DNA of 42,386 nucleotides from Bacillota bacterium (lineage in GTDB: Bacteria > Bacillota > Clostridia > Oscillospirales > Oscillospiraceae): contig JAQXIT010000155.1 of assembly GCA_029007925.1 (NCBI GenBank), positions 1 through 42,386 of the forward strand, read 5' to 3'. Positions 7,533 through 14,798 of this stretch are shown one piece after another (position 1 is the stretch's first letter; the number at the start of each line of letters is the position of its first letter). The position numbers were made by a program, and so were the translations under genes. Below the pieces are notes generated by a model. The model was not told the DNA's origin. It ran no database searches and saw only the letters and a program-made list of their open reading frames with translations.

Positions 7533-8813
7533 GTGGAGAAGGCGGATCTGCTCTACGGACAGTATATGGACATCCTGCGGGAGGAACTGCGCCCGGCCAT
7601 GGGCTGTACGGAGCCCATCGCCCTGGCCTATGCCGGAGCCAAAGCCCGGCAGATTCTGGGGACGCTGCCGGATCGGATTGAGATTGCCGTCAGCGGCAAT
7701 ATCATTAAGAATGTGAAAAGCGTTATCGTCCCCAACACAGGCGGCCTTCACGGCATCGGCCCGGCGGTGTGCGCGGGCATCGTGGCCGGCGACCCGGATC
7801 GGGAGCTGGAGGTTATCAGCAGCGTGTCGGAGGCTCAGCGGCAGGCGTTGCGGGCGTATCTGGAGACGGTGACACCGGAGATCCGGCCGGCGGATTCCCC
7901 GCTGGTGTTCGACATCGACCTGACGCTCCATGCCGGAGGGGATTGGGTGCGGCTGCGGATTGTCAACCACCATACCAATCTGGTGTACATCGAGAAAAAC
8001 GGAGAGATTCTCCGCTCCCGGCCGGTGACCGAGTCCTCCGAGGATCGGCTCACCGACAAATCCTGCCTGCGCATGGACAAGATCGTGGAATTCGCGGAAG
8101 CGGCGGATCCGGCGGAGCTGGAGCCCCTGGTGGGCCGGCAGATGGATTGCAACATGGCCATTGCCCGGGAGGGACTGTCGGGCTCATGGGGCGCCAATAT
8201 CGGAACCGTACTGCTGCGGCGGGAGGGAACGCTGCTGAGCAAGCGGGCGGCGGCCTATGCCGCGGCAGGCAGCGACGCCCGGATGAGCGGCTGTGAAATG
8301 CCTGTGATTATCCTGTCCGGCAGCGGCAATCAGGGCATCACCGCCAGTGTTCCCGTGGTGATCTACGGAGAGGCGCTGGGAAAGACCCGGGAGGAGATCC
8401 TGCGGGCGGTGGCGCTCAGCGATCTGGTGACCATCCACCAGAAGGCCGGCATCGGACGGCTCAGCGCCTACTGCGGCGCCATCAGTGCCGGCTGCGGCGC
8501 GGGGGCGGGCATTGTCTACCTCCAGGGCGGGCGGCAGCACGCGGTGGCGCACACGGTGGTCAATGCCATTGCCATTCTGTCCGGCACCATCTGCGACGGC
8601 GCCAAGCCCTCCTGCGCGGCGAAAATTGCCGCTGCGGTGGACGCGGGCATTCTGGGGTGTGATATGTATCTGGAGCATCAGCAGTTCTACGGCGGCGACG
8701 GCATCGTCACCAAGGGCGCCGACGCCACGGTGGACAACATCGGCCGCCTGGCGAGAGAAGGTATGCGCCAGACGGATCAGACCATCCTTCAGATCATGAT
8801 GGAAGAGAAATAA
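7533..8813 (+). CDS. UPF0597/CyuA-type L-cysteine desulfidase or L-serine dehydratase-like protein
   Basis: 426 residues matching the UPF0597 (YhaM/CyuA) family: RPAMGCTEPIALAYAGAKA at the N terminus, SGNIIKNVKSVIVPNTGG, and the second half with GSGNQGITASVPV, CGAISAGCGAGAGI and TICDGAKPSCAAKIA. Family members are iron-sulfur enzymes that release sulfide/ammonia from L-cysteine; they are related to the alpha subunit of serine dehydratase, and the C-terminal cysteines are candidate cluster ligands. I choose GTG 7533 as start: GGGGGA precedes it by 6 bases, and ATG 7509 lies inside the -10 box. It is monocistronic, with its own promoter and a bidirectional terminator after it. Confidence 0.88.
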   Translation: MEKADLLYGQYMDILREELRPAMGCTEPIALAYAGAKARQILGTLPDRIEIAVSGNIIKNVKSVIVPNTGGLHGIGPAVCAGIVAGDPDRELEVISSVSEAQRQALRAYLETVTPEIRPADSPLVFDIDLTLHAGGDWVRLRIVNHHTNLVYIEKNGEILRSRPVTESSEDRLTDKSCLRMDKIVEFAEAADPAELEPLVGRQMDCNMAIAREGLSGSWGANIGTVLLRREGTLLSKRAAAYAAAGSDARMSGCEMPVIILSGSGNQGITASVPVVIYGEALGKTREEILRAVALSDLVTIHQKAGIGRLSAYCGAISAGCGAGAGIVYLQGGRQHAVAHTVVNAIAILSGTICDGAKPSCAAKIAAAVDAGILGCDMYLEHQQFYGGDGIVTKGADATVDNIGRLAREGMRQTDQTILQIMMEEK

Positions 8814-8819
8814 ACAGAA

Positions 8820-8854
8820 ACGAGGTGCGCTCCGGGAGAACGCACCTCGTTTTT
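8820..8854. terminator. Bidirectional terminator
   Basis: Stem ACGAGGTGCG / CGCACCTCGT with an 11-base loop and TTTTT on the right; the other strand also gives a short T-rich end. It separates the convergent cyuA-like and ROK genes. Confidence 0.8.
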
Positions 8855-8861
8855 CATGGGT

Positions 8862-10025
8862 TCAGACCGGCAGATCGCCCTGAAAGACCTGCTGGATGAT
8901 GCTGATGGCGCACATGGCGGCGTTGAATTCGGCGGAGAAGGCGGGGCGTCCGACGATAACCCGGTGGTAGTCCCGGGAGAGAATCATTCCGCTCAGCGCC
9001 TGCTCCAGGCGGCGGTAGTAATCGTCCGGCAGCGCCGCGGCCTCGTCACCCAGCAGGATCAGATCGGGATTCAGCAGATTCACCGCGCTGCACAGGGCGC
9101 TGCTCAGGGGCCGCAGGATCCGCTGCGTCAGCAGCCGATCCACCTCCGGCACATGGCTGAAGCGGCACAGCCCGGCAAAGTCCGTGTCCGGCGGTACCTG
9201 CGGAAGCGCCGCCGCCTCCCTCACGATGGCGTCGACACTGGCGTAGGCTTCCAGACAGCCCCGGTTGCCGCACCGGCACACCGGCCCGTCGAAATTGACG
9301 GAGACGTGGCCGAATTCGCTGGCAAGCCCGGTATTGTCGCTGGACAGCCGTCCGCCGCTGATGACCCCCATACCGATGCCGGAGGAAAGACCCACATACA
9401 GCAGATTTTCGAAGCCCCGGCCGCTGCCGTAGAGGGATTCCGTCAGGGCGGCGCAGTTGTAGTGATGCTCCAGCGCCACGGGAAGGGGATACCGCTGCTC
9501 AAACAGCCGGCGAATGGGCAGGTCGGTGATGCCCTGAAAATCCGGCGGGTTCAGGATGACACCCCGGTGGATATCCACGGGGCCGATGGAGCCGATGCCG
9601 ATGCCCAGAATGTCCGGGTGCCGGGCCAGCAGCCGGTCGGTGATGTCGAACAGAGTCCGGGTCAGCAGGTCGCTGTCGAAGGGGTCGGGCAGGTGCCGCT
9701 GCTCGGAATCCAGGATTCTCATGGAAAAATCGCAGACCGAGGCGCGGCAGTCCCGGCGCTGGATCATAATGCCCAGAATCTTGGGCGCGTTGGGAGAGAG
9801 GGACAGGGCAATGGGATTGCTCCGGGTGCCGCGGACGGTGTCCCCCGGCTCCCGTACCAGATCCCGCTCCAGAAACTCGCTGATGATGTTGGACAGAGCC
9901 ATTTTGGACAGACGGGTTCTGCGGGCCAGCGCGATCCGGGAATCCGCGTCCCCCACCGCCAGAAGCTGAAAAACAAGCCCCCGGTTGGCGTGCTTCTGGG
10001 TCAGTTTGTTGATGCCCTTTCTCAT
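8862..10025 (-). CDS. ROK-family transcriptional repressor (NagC/XylR type)
   Basis: 387 residues. Residues about 15-60 form a winged helix-turn-helix (LAVGDADSRIALARRTRLSKMALSNIISEFLERDLV). The rest is a ROK domain with the zinc motif VCRCGNRGCLEAYAS and the sugar-binding glycine-rich blocks IGIGSIGPVDIHRG and EFGHVSVNF. The usual ATP-binding DxGxT of ROK kinases is replaced by an IMIQRRDCRAS stretch, so it is a repressor rather than a kinase. It is divergent from the isomerase / PfkB / dehydrogenase operon and probably controls it, with a sugar or sugar phosphate as inducer. GAGGAAGGGA lies just before the ATG. Confidence 0.9.
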   Translation of the reverse strand: MRKGINKLTQKHANRGLVFQLLAVGDADSRIALARRTRLSKMALSNIISEFLERDLVREPGDTVRGTRSNPIALSLSPNAPKILGIMIQRRDCRASVCDFSMRILDSEQRHLPDPFDSDLLTRTLFDITDRLLARHPDILGIGIGSIGPVDIHRGVILNPPDFQGITDLPIRRLFEQRYPLPVALEHHYNCAALTESLYGSGRGFENLLYVGLSSGIGMGVISGGRLSSDNTGLASEFGHVSVNFDGPVCRCGNRGCLEAYASVDAIVREAAALPQVPPDTDFAGLCRFSHVPEVDRLLTQRILRPLSSALCSAVNLLNPDLILLGDEAAALPDDYYRRLEQALSGMILSRDYHRVIVGRPAFSAEFNAAMCAISIIQQVFQGDLPV

Positions 10026-10055
10026 GTCCCTTCCTCTTTTCCAGGTGTTTTCGTT

Positions 10056-10084
10056 ACTCTAGCAAAAAAACCGGAAAAAGTCAA
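10056..10084 (-). promoter_or_regulatory. Promoter of the ROK repressor gene
   Basis: Minus strand: TTGACT, 17-base spacer, TAGAGT. The -10 box is followed by AACG, so the sequence AGTAA seen in the palindrome of the divergent promoter occurs here too. Confidence 0.65.
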
Positions 10085-10184
10085 TTTATCGGAGAAAAAA
10101 TTGCGTCACATCCGGCAATTCTCCCAATTTTTCGGTGGGATATTTTGATAAAATGCCGATTCTCGGAGAGCGGTTTCTCCAAGG

Positions 10185-10213
10185 TTGACTTTGGGGAAAA
10201 AGTGGAGTATTAT
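10185..10213 (+). promoter_or_regulatory. Promoter of the isomerase operon
   Basis: TTGACT, 17-base spacer, TATTAT (TATAAA overlaps 3 bases later). Confidence 0.8.
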
Positions 10214-10219
10214 AAAATG

Positions 10220-10236
10220 AGTAAAGTCAAGTTACT
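10220..10236. promoter_or_regulatory. Candidate operator palindrome at the isomerase operon start site
   Basis: AGTAA-N7-TTACT, a 5-base inverted repeat that lies right at the predicted +1 of the isomerase transcript, where a ROK repressor could block initiation. It is short, so this is a weak assignment. Confidence 0.4.
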
Positions 10237-10257
10237 AAACCAAAAGGAGCTGACATT

Positions 10258-10944
10258 ATGAAACGATCCGAGATCAACAAGGCTTTGAAGGAACTGGAGG
10301 CCATGTGCCGTCAGGAGCATTGCTACCTGCCGCCGTTCTGCCATTTTACGCCGGAGCAGTGGCAGAATATCGGCCATGAGTACGACGAGGTTCGGGACTG
10401 CATGCTGGGCTGGGACATCACCGACTTCGGCATGGGGGATTTTGACAAGGTGGGCTTCTCCCTCATCACCATCCGCAACGGCAATCGGGCCATGGCGGAC
10501 AAGTATCCCAAGGTCTACGCCGAGAAGCTGCTGTACCTGAAGGAAGGGCAGTACGCGCTGAACCATTTCCACTGGTATAAGACCGAGGATATCATCAACC
10601 GGGGCGGCGGAAACGCCCTGATCCGGGTGTACAACAGTCTGCCGGACGAGTCCATCGACCGGGAATCCGATGTGACGGTGCATTGCGACGGCCGCACCTA
10701 CACCGTCCCCGCCGGCACCCAGATCCGTCTGACTCCCGGCGAGAGCATCCATATCCAGCAGTACATGTACCACGATTTCGAGGTGGAGCCGGGCACCGGC
10801 AGCGTGCTTCTGGGTGAGGTCAGCCAGTGCAACGACGACAACACCGACAACCGTTTCAACCCGCCGGCCGGCCGGTTCCCTGAGATTGAGGAGGATGAAC
10901 CGCCCTACCGTCTGCTGTGCAACGAGTACCCCGCCGCGAAATAA
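10258..10944 (+). CDS. D-lyxose/D-mannose isomerase (cupin ketol-isomerase)
   Basis: 228 residues, one cupin domain. The metal-binding set is visible: H103 and H105 in NHFHWYKTEDII, E110, and H172 in YMYHDFE. The blocks MLGWDITDFGMGDF and GEVSQCNDDNTDNRF are characteristic of D-lyxose ketol-isomerases. These Mn2+ enzymes interconvert D-lyxose and D-xylulose and also D-mannose and D-fructose. AAGGAG stands 8-10 bases ahead of the ATG. It is the first gene of a three-gene operon with a PfkB kinase (12-base gap) and an MtlD-like dehydrogenase, under the divergent ROK repressor; together they suggest conversion of an aldose to a phosphorylated ketose. Confidence 0.9.
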   Translation: MKRSEINKALKELEAMCRQEHCYLPPFCHFTPEQWQNIGHEYDEVRDCMLGWDITDFGMGDFDKVGFSLITIRNGNRAMADKYPKVYAEKLLYLKEGQYALNHFHWYKTEDIINRGGGNALIRVYNSLPDESIDRESDVTVHCDGRTYTVPAGTQIRLTPGESIHIQQYMYHDFEVEPGTGSVLLGEVSQCNDDNTDNRFNPPAGRFPEIEEDEPPYRLLCNEYPAAK

Positions 10945-10956
10945 GGGAGGTACGGC

Positions 10957-11958
10957 GTGAGAAAAGGCATTTGCTGCGCCGGCAACATGATTGTGGATAT
11001 CACCTATCCCATCGAAACATGGCCGAGGCAGAACGAGCTGACCCATATCACCGAAGGCATTCAGAGCTCCACCGGCGGCTGCGTCTGCAATACCATCACG
11101 GATCTGGCGCGGCTGGATCCCGGGCTGCCCCTGATGGCTTCCGGCTTCGCCGGTCACGACGCCGAGGGAGACTTTATCCTGGCGGAGCTGGGAAAATATC
11201 CCAACATTGACCTCTCCATGGTCAGGCGGGACGGCCGCACCTCCTTCACCGCGGTGATGAGCAACAATCAGACCAAGGAACGCACCTTCTTCCAGCACGC
11301 CGGCGCCAACGCCCGTTACTGCGAGGCGCAGATCGACTGGGAGCGGCTGGATGTGGATATTTTCCACATCGGCTATATCCTGCTGCTGCCTGCGCTGGAC
11401 GCGGAGGATCCGGAATACGGCACGCGGATGGCGCGTCTACTGCATCGGGTGCAGGAAATAGGCATCCGAACTTCCATCGATGTGGTGTCCGAAACCGGAG
11501 ACCGCTTTGCCCGGCTGGTGACGCCGGCGCTGAAATATACCGACTACTGCGTCATCAATGAGCTGGAGGCGCAGCAGACCACCGGTGTGACCCTGCGTTC
11601 CCCTCAGGGGACGCTCCTTGCCGAACATATGCCCGCGGCGCTGGAGAAGCTGAAGGCGCTGGGAGTCGCCCGGTGGGCGGTTATTCACTGCCCGGAGGGC
11701 GGCTGGGGCATGGACGAAAAGGGACAATACCATGCCGTCCCCAGCCTGAAGCTGCCCAAAGGCTTTATCAAAGGCACCGTGGGCGCCGGAGACGCTTTCT
11801 GCGCCGGCATTCTCTATGCCGCGGAAACGGGGCTGCCTCTTCGGGAGGCGCTGAAGCTGGGCGCCTGCACCGCCGCCGCCTCCTTAAGCGAGGTCAGCGC
11901 CTCCGACGGCGTGAAAACCGCGGAGGAAGTGGGCCGGCTCTTTGATCTTTACGGGTAG
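10957..11958 (+). CDS. PfkB-family sugar kinase
   Basis: 333 residues with a GTG start preceded by GGGAGG. The PfkB fold is shown by the N-terminal GNMIVDITYPI, the substrate-binding STGGCVCNTITDLARL block, and the catalytic signature KGTVGAGDAFCAGILYA near residue 275, where the aspartate is the base. The family phosphorylates sugars such as fructose, ribose and nucleosides; the exact sugar is not readable. Given the isomerase just upstream, a ketose (fructose or xylulose) is the natural guess. A second-position NTITD in place of the more usual NVA is a small deviation. The gene is 12 bases from the isomerase and 13 bases from the dehydrogenase. Confidence 0.88.
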   Translation: MRKGICCAGNMIVDITYPIETWPRQNELTHITEGIQSSTGGCVCNTITDLARLDPGLPLMASGFAGHDAEGDFILAELGKYPNIDLSMVRRDGRTSFTAVMSNNQTKERTFFQHAGANARYCEAQIDWERLDVDIFHIGYILLLPALDAEDPEYGTRMARLLHRVQEIGIRTSIDVVSETGDRFARLVTPALKYTDYCVINELEAQQTTGVTLRSPQGTLLAEHMPAALEKLKALGVARWAVIHCPEGGWGMDEKGQYHAVPSLKLPKGFIKGTVGAGDAFCAGILYAAETGLPLREALKLGACTAAASLSEVSASDGVKTAEEVGRLFDLYG

Positions 11959-11971
11959 GGGAGGAAAAACC

Positions 11972-13183
11972 GTGAAAGCTGTTATGTATGGCGCCGGAAA
12001 CATCGGCAGGGGCTTCATCGGGGCGCTGCTGAGCCGGTCGGGCTATTCGGTGACCTTCATCGACGTGGCGGAGCCGGTGGTAAAGGCGCTGAAGGAGAAA
12101 GGGCGTTACCCCGTCCGGTATGTGTCCGGCGAGGGGCATGAGGATGTGTGGGTCGGGAATGTGACCGCCGTGGACGGCAAAGACCCGGAGGCCGTGGCGG
12201 AAGCCATCGCGGATTGCGACATCATGGCCACCGCCGTGGGTGCCAGAATCCTGAAATTCATCGCGCCCAACATCGTGAAGGGTCTGCGCAGGCGCTGGGC
12301 GGAGAACAAGGGGCCGCTGAACATCATCATCTGCGAGAATCTGGTGGACGCCGACAAGGTGCTGGCGGGGCTGCTGAAGGAATCCATGACGCCGGAGGAA
12401 CAAGCCCGGTTCGACGGGACCGTGGGACTGGCGGAGGCTTCCATCGGCCGGATGGTTCCGGTTCAGACGGAGCAGATGAAGGACGGAGAGCCTCTGCGGG
12501 TCTGCGTGGAGCGCTATGGCTTCCTGCCGGTGGACAAGTCCGCCTTCAAGGGGGAGATTCCGCCCATTGCCGACCTGGTGCCTTACGCGCCTTTTGACTT
12601 CTACATCCGGCGCAAGCTGTATCTCCACAATATGGGTCACGCGGTCTGCGCCTATCTTGGCGACCGGATGGGGCTGGAGTATATTTACCAGGCCATCGGC
12701 GTTCCGGAGATCCGGATTCTGACCCAGAACGCCATGCTGGAGAGCGCCATGGCGCTGAGCCGTCGGTACGGCGCTTCTCTTGAGGATCTGCAGCGGCATA
12801 TTGAGGATCTGCTGTACCGCTTTTCCAACGCCGCCCTGAAGGATACCTGCCAGCGGGTGGGCGGCGACCCGGCCAGAAAACTGGGGCCGGAGGATCGGCT
12901 CATCGGCGCCTCCAGGCTGGCGTTGGAGCAGGGCATCACCCCCGCCTACATCGCGGCGGGTGCCGCGGCCGGGGTGTGCCGGTATATTGCCGAGGTGGGA
13001 CAGGTGCAGTCTCCGGCCGCCGCGGAGAATGTGCTGCGGGAGGTTTCGGGGCTGGAGCCCGGAGACGTTCTCCGGGAGCTGATTCTGGACGACTACCGGA
13101 TGCTCAGCCAGGGCTGCTCCGTGGCGGAACTGTTCCGGCAGGCGGAATACCGGAAGCATCTCAGCCTTGGCCCGGTGATCTGA
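11972..13183 (+). CDS. Mannitol-1-phosphate 5-dehydrogenase-like polyol-phosphate dehydrogenase
   Basis: 403 residues. The NAD-binding GAGNIGRGFIGALLSRSGYSVTFIDV opens the protein exactly as in MtlD. The long-chain polyol dehydrogenase motif K-x4-N-x2-H is present in RRKLYLHNMGHA at about residue 210. MtlD interconverts fructose-6-phosphate and mannitol-1-phosphate; related enzymes use other polyol phosphates. GTG 11972 is preferred over the track start (11942) since GGGGAGG precedes it and the Rossmann fold then starts at residue 1. No mannitol PTS is in view, so the role may be to reduce the ketose phosphate made by the two upstream enzymes, or to oxidise a polyol phosphate from elsewhere. 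It is about 20 residues longer than E. coli MtlD. Confidence 0.82.
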   Translation: MKAVMYGAGNIGRGFIGALLSRSGYSVTFIDVAEPVVKALKEKGRYPVRYVSGEGHEDVWVGNVTAVDGKDPEAVAEAIADCDIMATAVGARILKFIAPNIVKGLRRRWAENKGPLNIIICENLVDADKVLAGLLKESMTPEEQARFDGTVGLAEASIGRMVPVQTEQMKDGEPLRVCVERYGFLPVDKSAFKGEIPPIADLVPYAPFDFYIRRKLYLHNMGHAVCAYLGDRMGLEYIYQAIGVPEIRILTQNAMLESAMALSRRYGASLEDLQRHIEDLLYRFSNAALKDTCQRVGGDPARKLGPEDRLIGASRLALEQGITPAYIAAGAAAGVCRYIAEVGQVQSPAAAENVLREVSGLEPGDVLRELILDDYRMLSQGCSVAELFRQAEYRKHLSLGPVI

Positions 13184-13188
13184 ATATG

Positions 13189-13229
13189 AAAAAAATGCCA
13201 TGGATCGGAAGGATCCATGGCATTTTTTT
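13189..13229. terminator. Perfect bidirectional terminator
   Basis: AAAAAATGCCATGGATC and its complement flank a GGAAG loop, with A-tract on one side and seven Ts on the other. It closes both the isomerase operon and the leftward glycan operon. Confidence 0.93.
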
Positions 13230-13238
13230 GTAAGAAAA

Positions 13239-14798
13239 TCAGGCGATTTCAAATACGGCCAGAGATACGCCGCGGATGCGCAGCTCGTCCGATTCCCAGG
13301 TGCCGTCTCCGTTTGCGGCGGCGACCTTCCGGCCGCTTCCGGGCAGATGCACGGCGGCCGGGGAAGCGGAGGGATTCACGGCGATGGCGTATCTGCCCCG
13401 GCGGAATACGAAGGGATACCGGTTTTCCTCGGCGTACAGGATCTCAAAATCCCCGTCGGCCCGGAAATCCGGCGCGCTCTGACGCAGGGCGATGAAGCGG
13501 CGGACGGTATTCCAGAGGGAGTCGGGATCCGCCATCTGGGAAGCGCAGTCGGGGGCATCCTCCCTGCCGTCCACCGGCAGATACAGGGTGTCCGCGGTGG
13601 AGAAGCCCTTGCTCTTCCCGGCGTCCCACTGCATGGGGGTGCGGGAGCCGGTTCGGAAGTAGCCGCCCTCCTTGGAGGTCAGCTCTCCCTGATAGCGCAT
13701 ACCGATCTCGTCGCCGTAGTAGAGGAAGGGAACGCAGGGCAGCAGCAGCAGGAAGGCGGAGATCACCTTCAGCTCTTCAGGGGTGCGCTTGTGGGAGTAG
13801 CGGATCATATCGTGGTTGCCGGTGGGGACGCACATATAGCCCCGGCCCCGGATATAGTCCAGCTTGGCGGTGAATTCGTCGGTAAAGGCCCGGATGTTGC
13901 CCTTGCCCTCCCGGCTGAAGAAGCAGGAGACGGCCTTGGCCGGATCCACATAGTCCAGAGATTCGGTCTGGAACAGGGCATTGTAGCCCTTGCAGTTGAA
14001 GTGGATGTAGAAATCCAGATGGAATCCGGCGTCGATGGCTTTCTCGGCGCAGGACCACTCGGACAGAATCACCGCCTCGGGATAATCCCGCTCCAGCATT
14101 CCCCGGATATCCTGCCACAGCCGCTGGGTGCCCACGAATTCCGGGTCGTTTTTCACCAGCGAGTAGGCCATATCCACCCGGAAGCCGTCGCAGCCGGCAT
14201 CCAGCCAGAAGCGCATGACCTGCTTCATGGCGTTGACCGTGGCCTGACAGTCGGGATGATCCGGCGGAAGCTGCCAGTCGTACTCCCGGTTTTCGAAGCC
14301 GTAGTTCAGGGCGGGCTGGGAGCTGAAGAAATTGACCACATAGTTGCCGTTCCGGTCGGAAAGGCCGCTCTGGAGCCGGAAGCCGGCGGGGTAATCGAAG
14401 GCGTTCTTGGTCCAGATATAGCGGTTGGAATATTCGTTCTTTTCCGGCTTCCGGGATTCCCGGAACCAGGGGTGCTGGTCGGAGGTGTGGCCGGGAACCA
14501 GATCCAGCAGCACCCGGATGCCCCGCCTGTGAGCCTGACGGAAGAATTCCCTGGCGTCCTCGTTGGTGCCGTAGCGGGGAGCGATGGTGAGATAGTCGGT
14601 GATATCGTAGCCCGCGTCCATGAAGGGGGAGGCAAAGCAGGGGTTGATCCAGATGGCGTTGATGCCCAGCTCCTTCAGATAGTCCAGCCGGGAGGTCATG
14701 CCGGGGAAGTCTCCGATGCCGTCGCCGTTGGAATCGCAGAAACTCTGGGGATAGATTTCGTAAAAGACAGCAGTTTTCAGCCATTCGGGCAGGTGCAT
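13239..14798 (-). CDS. GH13 alpha-glucosidase/amylase-family enzyme
   Basis: 519 residues, no signal peptide, so cytoplasmic. The catalytic barrel shows the four GH13 regions: DLVPGHTSDQH (region I, H104), GFRVDMA (nucleophile D209), ILSEWS (acid/base E247) and GNHD (D330). The N terminus (AVFYEIYPQSFCDSNGDGIGD) resembles oligo-1,6-glucosidase and trehalose-synthase-like subfamilies. A C-terminal beta domain follows. It probably splits imported oligosaccharides. It overlaps the preceding GH127-type gene by 22 bases and its ribosome site (GGAGGG) lies inside that gene, so the two are coupled. It is the last gene of the leftward arm. Confidence 0.9.
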   Translation of the reverse strand: MHLPEWLKTAVFYEIYPQSFCDSNGDGIGDFPGMTSRLDYLKELGINAIWINPCFASPFMDAGYDITDYLTIAPRYGTNEDAREFFRQAHRRGIRVLLDLVPGHTSDQHPWFRESRKPEKNEYSNRYIWTKNAFDYPAGFRLQSGLSDRNGNYVVNFFSSQPALNYGFENREYDWQLPPDHPDCQATVNAMKQVMRFWLDAGCDGFRVDMAYSLVKNDPEFVGTQRLWQDIRGMLERDYPEAVILSEWSCAEKAIDAGFHLDFYIHFNCKGYNALFQTESLDYVDPAKAVSCFFSREGKGNIRAFTDEFTAKLDYIRGRGYMCVPTGNHDMIRYSHKRTPEELKVISAFLLLLPCVPFLYYGDEIGMRYQGELTSKEGGYFRTGSRTPMQWDAGKSKGFSTADTLYLPVDGREDAPDCASQMADPDSLWNTVRRFIALRQSAPDFRADGDFEILYAEENRYPFVFRRGRYAIAVNPSASPAAVHLPGSGRKVAAANGDGTWESDELRIRGVSLAVFEIA

